64,000 bases of DNA. It comes from CAZPUS01 sp964589825. GTDB taxonomy: Bacteria; Fibrobacterota; Chitinivibrionia; Chitinivibrionales; WJKA01. Positions within the stretch are counted from its first letter, which is position 1, and every line of letters starts with the position of its first letter. Location: NCBI GenBank assembly GCA_964589825.1, contig CAZPUS010000009.1, positions 1 through 64,000 of the forward strand, read 5' to 3'. The notes below the pieces were generated by a model. The model searched no databases and was not told the DNA's origin. It saw only the letters and a program-made list of their open reading frames with translations. This document shows positions 33,935-42,626 of the stretch, piece after piece. A program made the position numbers and the translations under genes.

Positions 33935-34741
33935 TCATGTTTTGTTTGCATAAACCGCGTTCTCCTTTCGCACGAACGGTACGTTGGAAAGACCGGAAAG
34001 CGACTCGGAATGTCCCACCAGCAGATGTCCGTCCGGCTTGAGCAGCCTGTGTATTTCCCCCAGTACACGTATGCGCATTTCATCGTTGAAGTAGATCATC
34101 ACATTACGCAGCATAATGATATCGAACGGGCCGTGCATGGGATAGGGGGTATGTGACAGATTGAGGTGCGCAAACGTAACCATATCCCGTATGCGTTTTT
34201 GCACCGTCACGAATTCTCCCCGGCCGGTTTTGGTCGTCGTAAAGTAGCGCATGCGAAGCTGGGGCGAAATTTTTTCGGTCTTTTTTTTGTCATATTCGCC
34301 TTTTTTTGCGTCTCTGAGTATGCGGGTGGAGATATCGGTTGCCAGTATCCGTGCCTCGCAGGAGCCGTCAAGCGCCTCGGCAAGCGTGATCGCGAGCGAA
34401 TAGGGCTCTTCACCGCTGGAGCATGCGGCACTCCAGAAGGTAAAAGTCCGCTGTCCCCGGGCAATCCGGTCCGAAATGTCGCGGGTGATGAAATCGAAGT
34501 GATGCTGTTCCCTGAAAAAGAACGTGACATTGGTCGATATCGCATCCAGAAGCTGCACGAGTTCATCGCCTGTGGTGTCGTTTCGTATGTAGTCGTAATA
34601 GGCATCGTGCGTTTCGAGTCCGAGTGCGCGTATACGTTTGCCCAGCCGGTTTTCGACCAGCGAGCGTTTTTTTTCGGTAAGATAGATACCGCTTTTGCTG
34701 TAGATAAGATCGCAGAATTGTTTGAATGTTTTTGTATCCAT
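33935..34741 (-). CDS. cheR: chemoreceptor methyltransferase CheR
   Basis: 268 residues with both CheR domains: N-terminal helices (FCDLIYSKSGIYLTEKKRSLVENRL) that contact the receptor, and the SAM-dependent domain with ISTNVTFFFRE, WSAACSSGEEPYSLAI, ILATDIST and MLRNVMIYF. The methyl acceptor is glutamates in the receptor at 37270-39989. The ribosome site is weak. It lies 22 bases before the next receiver gene start boundary, likely in one operon. Confidence 0.95.
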   Translation of the reverse strand: MDTKTFKQFCDLIYSKSGIYLTEKKRSLVENRLGKRIRALGLETHDAYYDYIRNDTTGDELVQLLDAISTNVTFFFREQHHFDFITRDISDRIARGQRTFTFWSAACSSGEEPYSLAITLAEALDGSCEARILATDISTRILRDAKKGEYDKKKTEKISPQLRMRYFTTTKTGRGEFVTVQKRIRDMVTFAHLNLSHTPYPMHGPFDIIMLRNVMIYFNDEMRIRVLGEIHRLLKPDGHLLVGHSESLSGLSNVPFVRKENAVYANKT

Positions 34742-34763
34742 GTGTGTTCGGTCCGTGTCAATT

Positions 34764-35156
34764 TCATGGGGAGATCAGTCCCGCCATGGTATCCAGAAGC
34801 TGCCTGTTTTTAAAAGGTTTCTGCAGTATCGCATCCGCACCCAGGTCGTGTGCCATAGTGAGATAAATGTCTGCATTGGTGACGCCCGATATGGCGATTA
34901 TTCTGACATCGGGCAGCCTGCCGCGGGCAAAGCGCAGTATCTCCATGCCGTCGCATTCAGGCATGACGATGTCGGTTATTAGCACGTCGATATGATTGTA
35001 CTGAATCATTTTTATTGCATCGTTTCCGTTATGTGAAACCAGTACGTCGCAGCCGTTTTTTTCAAGCAGTGCGCAAAGCCATTCGCGGATGTGCGCTTCG
35101 TCGTCAACGACGAGTACACTGCATCGTGAACCGCGAAAAAGTGTGGTATGATTCAT
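34764..35156 (-). CDS. single-domain response regulator
   Basis: 130 residues, one standard receiver: VLVVDDEAHIREWL, VLITDIVMPECDG, IIAISGV and ILQKPFKN. The start overlaps the stop of the sensor kinase at 35153 by four bases (ATGA), so this receiver is the probable partner of that kinase. Confidence 0.9.
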   Translation of the reverse strand: MNHTTLFRGSRCSVLVVDDEAHIREWLCALLEKNGCDVLVSHNGNDAIKMIQYNHIDVLITDIVMPECDGMEILRFARGRLPDVRIIAISGVTNADIYLTMAHDLGADAILQKPFKNRQLLDTMAGLISP

Positions 35157-36691
35157 GCAAGCGCCTCCGCCACCATCTGTGCCAGTTGCGTCTGTGTGAA
35201 CGGCTTGGGAAGCAATCCCCGGGCCCCGTTTTCAAGCGCCTCGTTCGCTTTCCGGCTGACACTGTAGCCGGTGGTGATCAGTACGCGGGCATCCGGCGAA
35301 ATGTGCTGGATTTTTTCGAGACATTCGTTTCCCGTCGCTTCCGGCATTATCATATCCAGTATTATCAGGGAAACGGTATCCACGGCCCCTTTATAATACT
35401 CCAGCGCCTTATGACACGACTCGAATGTGACCGCTTTATACCCCATATTAACAAGCATATCACCGGTAATTTCACGAATCCATTCCTCGTCGTCGATTAT
35501 GAGCACGGTACCCTCATTTCCCGCGGATGTGGTTTCGACCGCCTGGAAAGCTTCTTCTTTTGTTGATTCCCGGGCAAGGGGAATATAGAGAAGGAAGGAG
35601 GATCCCTCTCCCGGGCTGCTGCGTACCTCAATATGACCCTTGTGTGCCTTGATGCAGCCATAGACGCCCGAGAGGCCGAGACCGGTACCTTTTTCGCGGG
35701 ACTTGGTGGTAAAAAAAGGATCGAATATCTTATCGATAATATGTGAGGGGATACCGGTACCGGTATCGCTTATGCGCAGCATGCAGTATTCGCCGTCTGC
35801 CAGATGAGGGCTTAGTTCGGTATTCGACGCGGAATCTACAGAGACCCCGGACGTGGCAAATGTGAGGGTGCCGCCCTCCGGCATGGCATCGCGCGCATTG
35901 AGCGCGATATTGAGCAGAGCGTTTTCGAGGTATTCACTGTCTGCATGTACAAAGTGTGAGTCCGCGTCAAGCTGCGTGGTAATACGTATGCGTTTATCGA
36001 TGGTATGTGACAGCATCGCTATGCATTCATCGATGATTCGATGCGCGTCGAGTGGTCTGAACTGATACGTCCCTTTTCTCGAAAAAGAGAGCAGCTTTTT
36101 TACTAGCTGTGACGAGCGCATCGAAGCGTCGAGTATCATATTGATCCGGCGGTGCAGTTTTGCATCGATGGGTGTGGTGTCAGGACCGAGATTGTTGTTG
36201 CGAATCATCTCCGCATATCCCACCAACGCGCCGAGGACGTTATTGAAGTCATGTGCCACCCCGCCGGCGAGCTGGCCGATCGCCTCGAGTTTATGCGCGT
36301 GATGAAGCTGCTGTTGCAGATGTTTTTCATTTGTAATATCCCGGAGGATATTCATCCAGCTCGAAGAACCGTCATCATGTGTGAGCATTGTGGTAGAGAC
36401 ATGGAAATGACGCTCATGATACTCGCTTTGTATCTCGAACGAGACATTTTTGCCGGCATCGGTCGTATTCATCCTGCACCAGGGGCAGGGAGCATCCCTT
36501 CCGAATATCGATCGATAACAGACAGTCTCTTCCGGCTCCGATTCGGTCATCTCCCGCATTGCCCGGTTTGCATAGACGACACGATAGTGCTGATTGCATA
36601 CATACAGGGGATCGGCCATTGCATTCATCATGGCCTGGTAGTTATGGCGGGAGCGGAGCCTGGTTGTATCGGGCGAATTGTCGGACCTCAT
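35153..36691 (-). CDS. PAS-histidine kinase-receiver
   Basis: 512 residues: a PAS domain (MNAMADPLYVCNQHYRVVYA) with Cys cluster TVCYRSIFGRDAPCPWCRM, HisKA (LEAIGQLAGGVAHDFNNVL), HATPase (LNIALNARDAMPEGG, ISDTGTGIP, GTGLGLSGVYG) and a C-terminal receiver (VLIIDDEEW, LIILDMIMPEATG, LLPKPFTQ). No membrane segments. ATG at 36691 has a GGGAG site and avoids overlap with the cheD-like gene ending at 36696. Confidence 0.92.
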   Translation of the reverse strand: MRSDNSPDTTRLRSRHNYQAMMNAMADPLYVCNQHYRVVYANRAMREMTESEPEETVCYRSIFGRDAPCPWCRMNTTDAGKNVSFEIQSEYHERHFHVSTTMLTHDDGSSSWMNILRDITNEKHLQQQLHHAHKLEAIGQLAGGVAHDFNNVLGALVGYAEMIRNNNLGPDTTPIDAKLHRRINMILDASMRSSQLVKKLLSFSRKGTYQFRPLDAHRIIDECIAMLSHTIDKRIRITTQLDADSHFVHADSEYLENALLNIALNARDAMPEGGTLTFATSGVSVDSASNTELSPHLADGEYCMLRISDTGTGIPSHIIDKIFDPFFTTKSREKGTGLGLSGVYGCIKAHKGHIEVRSSPGEGSSFLLYIPLARESTKEEAFQAVETTSAGNEGTVLIIDDEEWIREITGDMLVNMGYKAVTFESCHKALEYYKGAVDTVSLIILDMIMPEATGNECLEKIQHISPDARVLITTGYSVSRKANEALENGARGLLPKPFTQTQLAQMVAEALA

Positions 36692-36695
36692 CGTG

Positions 36696-37184
36696 TCACT
36701 CTCCCCAGTCTTCTTTTCTGATGTCGTATACCTTAAGAACGGCAATGTGGCCGCTGGCGGTGTCGTACATCACTTTTTTCCCCATGCTGCCGCCGGTATC
36801 CTCGGAAAGCACGTCTATGCGGAAGTGCGCACAGATTTTGCGCGCCATTTCGATGTTGCGCATACCGATATGATCGTTGCCGTCATGTGATCCGCCGCCG
36901 AACAGATGGACTTCGAACCGACTTTTGTTATCGTGGTCTCTTATCATCTTTATCAGTTTTGGCAGGGCGACATTGCCGTACTGTGCCGTGGCGTTTCGGG
37001 CCTCATAAATCGCCGGTCTGGAGAAGTTGGTCATGCCGCACACCGCAGAGGAAGAAGAACGGATGCATGCCGCGACATTTCTTCCCACTACGGTAATGAG
37101 TGACGTGTGTTGCGAGGTGACCACGATCTCTCCCTGGTTCACGAAAATTCCATTGAGTGTTGCGCCTTGTGCACGTCGTTCCAT
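36696..37184 (-). CDS. CheD-like protein lacking catalytic residues
   Basis: 162 residues. The CheD fold is clear from FEVHLFGGGSHDGND, GMRNIEMARKICAHF and LSEDTGGSMGKKVMYD. At the active site the usual G-S-C becomes VVGRNVAAC, losing the catalytic Cys, and the usual G-M-x-H-x-M-L-P becomes GMTNFSRP, losing the His. It is therefore unlikely to deamidate and may bind receptor or a CheC/CheX protein. ATG at 37184 is used; a TTG two codons upstream is possible. A terminator separates it from the receptor gene. Confidence 0.85.
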   Translation of the reverse strand: MERRAQGATLNGIFVNQGEIVVTSQHTSLITVVGRNVAACIRSSSSAVCGMTNFSRPAIYEARNATAQYGNVALPKLIKMIRDHDNKSRFEVHLFGGGSHDGNDHIGMRNIEMARKICAHFRIDVLSEDTGGSMGKKVMYDTASGHIAVLKVYDIRKEDWGE

Positions 37185-37209
37185 AAGCAATCGATCGATA
37201 TCCCGGGTG

Positions 37210-37249
37210 AAAAAAAAGAGGGGAGTGGAGGGTCGGGTTCACTCCCCTC
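37210..37249 (-). terminator. rho-independent terminator after receptor gene
   Basis: On the minus strand a perfect ten-pair stem GAGGGGAGTG / CACTCCCCTC with a 12-base loop is followed by eight T. It lies 21 bases after the receptor stop codon, so much transcription of the upstream unit ends here. Confidence 0.92.
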
Positions 37250-37269
37250 AGGGTGCTGAGCACGATGCG

Positions 37270-39255
37270 TTAGAATTTTTTCAGTTCGTCTTCGTCCATC
37301 GGGATCGTCTCCTCGGAGGAGACTTTTGCCGTGGCCGTTGATTTCTGTCCGCCGGTAGAAGCGCCGTTACCGCTGTGACCGTTGAGCTGTTTTCGTTTCT
37401 GGGTAGCGGGCGCGGTGAGTTTCGCGCTTTTTTTCCCGTTGGAGTTGGTCAGGGTAAACTGGGCGACCATTCCCTGGAGTTCTTCCGCCTGGGAGGCGAG
37501 CTCTTCCGCGGCACTTGCCGATTCCTCGGAATTGGACGCGTTCTGCTGCGTCACCTTGTCGAGATCGGAGACTGCCTGGTTGACCTGGTCGATCCCTTTG
37601 CTCTGCTCGTCACTTGCCGCAGCGACTTCGGCAACCAGATCGTTCACCTTCTGGCTCACTTCACGAATCGATTCGAGCGACTTGGCGACTTCTTCGGAGA
37701 CCTGCACACCCTGATCCGCGTTTTCGACCGATTCCTGGATCATGTTGTTGGTGTTTTTGGCGGCCTCTGCAGATCGCTGGGCAAGATTGCGGACCTCTTC
37801 GGCCACAACCGCAAATCCGCGTCCCGCCTCTCCGGCACGTGCCGCTTCAACCGCGGCATTGAGTGCAAGCAGGTTGGTCTGCATGGCGATTTCGTCGATG
37901 GTCTTGACAATCTGCGATGTCTTGTTCGACGAATCCTTGATCTTCTCCATGGTCTTGCTCATCTTCTCCATGGATTCGGCTCCGGTCACCGCGTTCTTGT
38001 TCGCTTCACCCGACATGGTCTTTGCCTGGTTGGCGTTCTGCGAGTTCTGCTTGGTCTGGGAAGACATCTCCTCGAGGTTGCTCGATACTTCCTCCAGAGA
38101 GCTTGCCTGCTCGTTTGCTCCCTGTGAGAGCGTCTGGCTTCCGGATGAAATCTGCTGCCCTGCAGATGAGACCTGTTCGGTGGCGTCCGATACCTGGGAG
38201 AGCGCGTCGTCAAGCTGGGAAACCGCGCTGTTAAGGTTGTTTTTGATTTTAGCGTGGTCGCCTTTGTAATCGCCGGTGACCCGGGCGGTCATATCCTGGG
38301 CGGCGACTTTTTCGAGCACATCTGATGCTTCGTTAATCGGCTCGAGTATGGCATCGAGCGTATTATTGATGCCATTAACCACTTCGGCGTAATCGCCCTG
38401 ATGTTTCGACGCATCCGCACGGGTATCGAGCTGACCGGCGATTCCCGCTTTTGCGAGTGTATCGGTATCCTCGACAAGACTCTGCACAGCCTGGACCGTT
38501 CCACGGATACCGTGATAGATTCGACGGAAGTTTTCACCGATCTGTTTGGTGTCCTCGTCAAACTCTTCGGCCTCCGCTTCAAAATTGAGGTCTCCTTTTG
38601 CCATTTTTTCCAGCCCGCCGACCACTTTTTCGACTTCTTTGCTGTTATAGTCGGCCTGTTTATCAGCCACACGTTTGGCGCGTTTCTGCTCTGTCTGATC
38701 CATGATGATCTCGAGCGCACCGATGGTATCACCGTCTCGATTTTTGATCGGATTACCGGTGTAGTAAATCTCGAGATCATTACTTCCCGGATGTGCATCG
38801 GTTTCCGATTCCGCCGTCGCATTGCTCTGCATGGCACGGGCACAGGCGCATTTTTGTGTATTACAATCGGATGTCTTGAAATGGGAGAAACACTTTGTTC
38901 CGACAATGCGGTCTTTTGGAAGCCCGATGATGTCGGCACCGGCATTATTCATGTACACGACATTGAATTCCTTGTCGATAATCATGATAGGCGAGGGGAC
39001 GTTGTCGATGTGGCCGACCAGGGCTTCGATAGTCTGGTTGACACCCTTGACAATAGCCTGAAAATCTCCCTGATGTTTCGAATCGTCAGCACGGGTATCG
39101 AGCCTGCCGTCTATTGCCGCGTCAACGAGTATATCGGCGTCTTTGACAAGTTCGCTTACCGCATCGATACATGTGTTGAGATTGTTCTTTATCTCGTTGA
39201 AGTCACCGTTGTAGTCGTCGGTGATTTTTTCGGGCACGTCGCCTTTGGAGATACG
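37270..39255 (-). CDS. cytosolic methyl-accepting protein, C-terminal part
   Basis: About 660 residues downstream of a gap. In order: HAMP-like repeats (GDFNEIKNNLNTCIDAV, KHQGDFQAIVKGVNQTI); a PAS domain (PSPIMIIDKEFNVVYMN) with Cys cluster TKCFSHFKTSDCNTQKCACA; more HAMP-like units; and a long coiled-coil signalling domain with hairpin tip IDEIAMQTNLLALNAAVEAA and GRGFAVVAEEVRNLAQRS, which binds CheA and CheW. No membrane segment is present, so it is a soluble receptor. The C-terminus ends EDELKKF, not a CheR-tethering pentapeptide. Confidence 0.93.
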   Translation of the reverse strand, partial: RISKGDVPEKITDDYNGDFNEIKNNLNTCIDAVSELVKDADILVDAAIDGRLDTRADDSKHQGDFQAIVKGVNQTIEALVGHIDNVPSPIMIIDKEFNVVYMNNAGADIIGLPKDRIVGTKCFSHFKTSDCNTQKCACARAMQSNATAESETDAHPGSNDLEIYYTGNPIKNRDGDTIGALEIIMDQTEQKRAKRVADKQADYNSKEVEKVVGGLEKMAKGDLNFEAEAEEFDEDTKQIGENFRRIYHGIRGTVQAVQSLVEDTDTLAKAGIAGQLDTRADASKHQGDYAEVVNGINNTLDAILEPINEASDVLEKVAAQDMTARVTGDYKGDHAKIKNNLNSAVSQLDDALSQVSDATEQVSSAGQQISSGSQTLSQGANEQASSLEEVSSNLEEMSSQTKQNSQNANQAKTMSGEANKNAVTGAESMEKMSKTMEKIKDSSNKTSQIVKTIDEIAMQTNLLALNAAVEAARAGEAGRGFAVVAEEVRNLAQRSAEAAKNTNNMIQESVENADQGVQVSEEVAKSLESIREVSQKVNDLVAEVAAASDEQSKGIDQVNQAVSDLDKVTQQNASNSEESASAAEELASQAEELQGMVAQFTLTNSNGKKSAKLTAPATQKRKQLNGHSGNGASTGGQKSTATAKVSSEETIPMDEDELKKF

Positions 39256-39355
39256 NNNNNNNNNNNNNNNNNNNNNNNNNNNNNNNNNNNNNNNNNNNNN
39301 NNNNNNNNNNNNNNNNNNNNNNNNNNNNNNNNNNNNNNNNNNNNNNNNNNNNNNN
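39256..39355. other. assembly gap (100 N) in receptor gene
   Basis: Exactly 100 N. The 52 bases before it (39204-39255) and after it (39356-39407) are identical, so it is either overlapping contig ends or a collapsed tandem module. With the Ns kept, the two halves are out of frame; with the duplicate merged they are in frame. Confidence 0.99.
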
Positions 39356-39989
39356 CACCGTTGTAGTCGTCGGTGATTTTTTCGGGCACGTCGCCTTTGG
39401 AGATACGGTCGATGTATTCGGCCGCCACGTTCAAAGGACCGATGACCGCATCGAGCAGCTCGTTCATTCCGTTAAAGAGTTTCTTGAAGTCGCCTTCCGC
39501 GTTGTCCGGATTGGCGCGGGTATCGAGTTTTCCTTGTTTTGCCGCCTCGATCAGGGTGTCGACTTCACTGAGGGCCGATTTTTCCATGGACTGGTCGAAT
39601 ATGACCTCCATACCGCCGATGGGATTGCCGTCATCGTCGAAGATGGCGCTGCACGACGCTTTTATCGGTATTTCTTCACCGTTTCGTGTGGTGGCGCGGG
39701 TCTCTCCCACGATGTTTTCCCCGGTGCGCATGCAGTTTTTGATGGTACAATTCTTTGTACCGCACAGCGGGGTCTTGCACATGTCTTCGCACGTCATCTT
39801 GCCGACCACCTGCTCGCGGGTATAGCCGAGCGCGCGCAGGGTTTCGTCACTAACCTGCTGTACCACCAGTTCTTTATCAACTACGAACATGGTGGTGGGT
39901 ACTGCGGACACCACGCGGGTGAGGTCGAGTTTTCCGTTACCGTTGGTACGGCTGCTTGTCTTTTTTGCTGCAGGTGCATTCGTCGTCAT
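39356..39989 (-). CDS. cytosolic methyl-accepting protein, N-terminal part
   Basis: About 211 residues. After a basic Thr/Asn-rich start comes a PAS domain (SAVPTTMFVVDKELVVQQVS) with five regularly spaced Cys: positions 67, 71, 76, 81 and 86. Then comes a HAMP-like unit (LIEAAKQGKLDTRANPDNAE) and GPLNVAAEYIDRISKGDVPE at the gap. It belongs with the part at 37270-39255. Strong AAAGGAGG site. It follows the GNAT gene by 14 bases. Confidence 0.93.
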
Positions 39990-40003
39990 TGCACATCCTC
40001 CTT

Positions 40004-40366
40004 TTACAAATGTGTAATAGGTTGTGAATTGCTTTTCCAGATGAATAGATTGGTGTCACAGGGTATAAATCCTTTTTTTCTCCAGAAACTGACTGCATCG
40101 GGCCGGACCCTGTCGGCAACTATGGTGCGAAACTCACGTTTGAGCATTCGTATGAAAGCGCTCGCATACCCGTTGCCCCTGAAGACGGGGTAGATCATTA
40201 TCGAGTAAATGCAGGCCGTATTGTCGTGCGTGCGCAGGCGGGCTTTTCCTATGCGTGCCTGATCGAGGTTGAAGTTGAGCCAGCAGTAGTCCGTGTGAGA
40301 ACGTGATGCCCCGTCGCGGGTAATCACTATCCTGTTGACCTCCTTTCCGTAAATGCGATAACACAT
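40004..40366 (-). CDS. GNAT acetyltransferase
   Basis: 120 residues. The acetyl-CoA motif is IYPVFRGNGYASAFIRML (R-G-x-G-x-A), followed by VRPDAVSFWRKKGFIP, the usual end of the GNAT fold. It lacks the N-terminal strands of longer members. It is packed between a metallo-beta-lactamase-fold gene (3 bases) and the receptor gene (14 bases), so a role in this chemosensory unit, for example protein lysine acetylation, is possible but not shown. Confidence 0.82.
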   Translation of the reverse strand: MCYRIYGKEVNRIVITRDGASRSHTDYCWLNFNLDQARIGKARLRTHDNTACIYSIMIYPVFRGNGYASAFIRMLKREFRTIVADRVRPDAVSFWRKKGFIPCDTNLFIWKSNSQPITHL

Positions 40367-40369
40367 TTT

Positions 40370-40963
40370 TTATGATTCTCCTGTCACATTGTAAAGTGAC
40401 TGACGCAAAAGTCCGGGTACATTAGAGGTGATCGGATCACCGTGTCCGGGATAGATCGTATCGATTCTTCTCTGAACCAGATCGCGAAGAAACGAGGCGA
40501 AACCGGGATGCCACGTTCCGTCGGGTGCGCATCGAACCACCTGTACGTCTCCGCTGAAAAGCACATGCGTCTGCGGGCAGTAGATACACAATGAATCGCT
40601 GCTGTGAAACGGTGCCGTGAGCAGTTCGCACATTTCATCGCCCAGCCGCAGGGTTTCGTGATTTCTCGGGTGGTGATCGACATCGGGCAGCGATTGTGAA
40701 ACCGCATACACCCGGGGGCTGTAGCGGGCGCGTATTTCACCGAGCATCGAGGCGTGATCGTAATGAGAATGCGTGAGCACAACCATATCGACCCGTTTTT
40801 TGCCCACACCGGTCGACATGCCCTCGAGTGCGTCCGGCAGGGCAGGATCGAGTCCCACATCCACGAGTGTCGTCATATCTTCCAGGGAATTCCATTCTCC
40901 CCGCAAAAGGTAGACGTTGGAGGTATATACGTGGCTGTGTGCGGTCATGTTGGTTATCCTCAT
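40370..40963 (-). CDS. metallo-beta-lactamase fold protein
   Basis: 197 residues with the full two-metal ligand set: LTHSHYDH (H-x-H-x-D-H), APFHSSDS, LFSGDVQ and IYPGHGDP. Small glyoxalase II-like hydrolases have this layout. It is encoded within a chemotaxis operon, two genes ahead of a soluble receptor. Diiron versions of this fold act as oxygen sensors for soluble chemoreceptors in Treponema denticola; by context this protein may be similar, but its ligands are those of the hydrolase type. It overlaps the upstream CheR-like gene by four bases. Confidence 0.88.
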   Translation of the reverse strand: MRITNMTAHSHVYTSNVYLLRGEWNSLEDMTTLVDVGLDPALPDALEGMSTGVGKKRVDMVVLTHSHYDHASMLGEIRARYSPRVYAVSQSLPDVDHHPRNHETLRLGDEMCELLTAPFHSSDSLCIYCPQTHVLFSGDVQVVRCAPDGTWHPGFASFLRDLVQRRIDTIYPGHGDPITSNVPGLLRQSLYNVTGES

Positions 40964-41571
40964 GCCTCGGCGAGCTTTCGGTAAATTTTATCGTTGTGCG
41001 ACACGAGTGAAAAAAACGCGTCGAGCTCGTTCGGGAGTGCCTGGGTCTGTTCCATGGCCAGTATACCGTTTGGCTGCAGTACCGAATGAAACATCTTCCA
41101 TACGTCAAGCCGTTGCTGCGGGGCAAGATGCAGAAGCACATTTTTGCACACAATCAGATCATAGCCGGTACGGGGCGGGGTACAATCGCGCAGGTCGTTT
41201 CGCTGATACTCGATACGGCTTCGCAGCATGGAATCGACGACATAATGACCGTTTCCTTCGATCTTCGAGAAGTATTTTTCAACCAGCGGAGCGGGAATGC
41301 GTTTGCAGTTTTCCACAGGATAGTAGCCGGATTCTATCGTTTCTCCGAAGTGGCCGCTTTCGTCGATATCGGTTGCATCGATATATAATTTTTTGAAGGC
41401 AAAGTGGCTCATCTTTTCGGCAAACAGAATCGCAATGGTATAGGTCTCCATTCCCATTGCGCATCCTGCATCCCAGACGCGGATCGCTCTACGGTTTGCG
41501 GCATTCTCCAGCGTTGCGTCAACCGCATTGTCAAGCGTCTGTCTGTCTCTGAAAAAGAAGGTGAAGGCCAT
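40960..41571 (-). CDS. CheR-type methyltransferase without N-domain
   Basis: 203 residues equal to the catalytic half of CheR: FTFFFRDRQTLD, VWDAGCAMGMETYTIAI (SAM loop), IDATDIDESG and LIVCKNVLLHL. The N-terminal helical domain that binds receptors is missing, and the SAM loop has M-G-M where CheR has S-G-E. With the complete CheR at 33935 this is a second methyltransferase, perhaps specific for the soluble receptor or for another substrate. It overlaps the downstream metallo-beta-lactamase gene by four bases. Confidence 0.85.
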   Translation of the reverse strand: MAFTFFFRDRQTLDNAVDATLENAANRRAIRVWDAGCAMGMETYTIAILFAEKMSHFAFKKLYIDATDIDESGHFGETIESGYYPVENCKRIPAPLVEKYFSKIEGNGHYVVDSMLRSRIEYQRNDLRDCTPPRTGYDLIVCKNVLLHLAPQQRLDVWKMFHSVLQPNGILAMEQTQALPNELDAFFSLVSHNDKIYRKLAEA

Positions 41572-41585
41572 GGTCGTGCGCGTCC

Positions 41586-42143
41586 TTAACTTTTTGACAT
41601 TTTGGCAAGTTCGTTCATTTCCTGTGAGCTGAGCACTTTGTCGATATCGAGCAGCATTTTCACTTTCCCTTCTATGGTACCGATACCGAGGATGAATTCG
41701 GTATTGACGTCGTTTCCGAACGAAGGAGCTTCCTGGATATCCTTTGCCGCGATATCGAGTACTTCGGATACTTCGTCGATGATTATGCCGAGTATGGTTC
41801 CGGTTTCGTCGTCACCGATTTTGACGATAATGATGCAGGTCTTGTCGGTGTCCTCGGTCACTTCCATGGAAAATTTCTTACGCAGCTCGATTATGGGGAT
41901 TACCTTTCCGCGCAGGTTAATGACGCCGCGCACGAAATCGGGGGTTCTGGGTACGCGTGTGACATCCTGCATCTGGATGATCTCCTGCACTTTGAGAATC
42001 TCTATCCCATACTCCTCTTCTGCAAGTTTGAAGGTGAGATACTTTCCGGCGAGCTGCTGTGCAACTTCCGATATCTCCTGTGCTGCACCATTGCCGTCCG
42101 CAATTGCCTGGCTCGTGTCTGGTGATACGGCTGCCTCTGCCAT
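41586..42143 (-). CDS. cheW: coupling protein CheW
   Basis: 185 residues. A 35-residue N-terminal tail precedes a CheW domain: YLTFKLAEEEYGIEILKVQE, VRGVINLRGKVIPIIELRKKF and ILGIGTIEGKVKMLLDIDKVL. CheW links receptor tips to CheA. It is the only separate CheW in the window, while both CheA proteins have their own CheW-like domain. Strong AAAGGAG site. Confidence 0.95.
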   Translation of the reverse strand: MAEAAVSPDTSQAIADGNGAAQEISEVAQQLAGKYLTFKLAEEEYGIEILKVQEIIQMQDVTRVPRTPDFVRGVINLRGKVIPIIELRKKFSMEVTEDTDKTCIIIVKIGDDETGTILGIIIDEVSEVLDIAAKDIQEAPSFGNDVNTEFILGIGTIEGKVKMLLDIDKVLSSQEMNELAKMSKS

Positions 42144-42202
42144 AAAAAGCTCCTTTCGTTAATGAATCGTTTTCGTTCGGGGCGGTCACTGTGCACCGGT
42201 GC

Positions 42203-42598
42203 TCATTCGGCCGCTTTTTTTTGCTGGATCGCACTCTGGACCGTACTGAGCAATTGCTCGATGCTGAACGGTTTGTTAAGGGTATAATCGGTTTCGTACA
42301 GCCTGGCGACCTGCATCAGTATGCCGCTTCTGTCCGCGCCGGATATCGCGATTATCGGAATGGGCGGATAAAGCCAGCGAAGCTCCTGTATCACTTCGAG
42401 CCCGTCTTTGTTCGGCATGCTGAGGTCGGTAATAACCACATCGCAGTCGCACACGTGGTACTGATCGAGTCCTTCCACTCCGTCCACGGTAGCCGTGACG
42501 CGGTAGCCTTCCTCCTGGAGGGCGTCGGTGATAAACTCCCGCATGTGTTTGTCATCGTCTATGACAAGTACATGTGCTTTTTGTTGTCCGGTGGCCAC
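42203..42598 (-). CDS. single-domain response regulator
   Basis: 131 residues, a standard receiver: VLVIDDDKHMREFI, VVITDLSMPNKDG, IIAISGAD and YTLNKPFSIEQL. It is between cheW and the long cheA, 28 bases from the latter, so CheA 2 is its likely phosphodonor. Confidence 0.9.
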   Translation of the reverse strand: MATGQQKAHVLVIDDDKHMREFITDALQEEGYRVTATVDGVEGLDQYHVCDCDVVITDLSMPNKDGLEVIQELRWLYPPIPIIAISGADRSGILMQVARLYETDYTLNKPFSIEQLLSTVQSAIQQKKAAE

Positions 42599-42626
42599 TG
42601 GTTCACTCCTTGTGTATTATGTCGTG

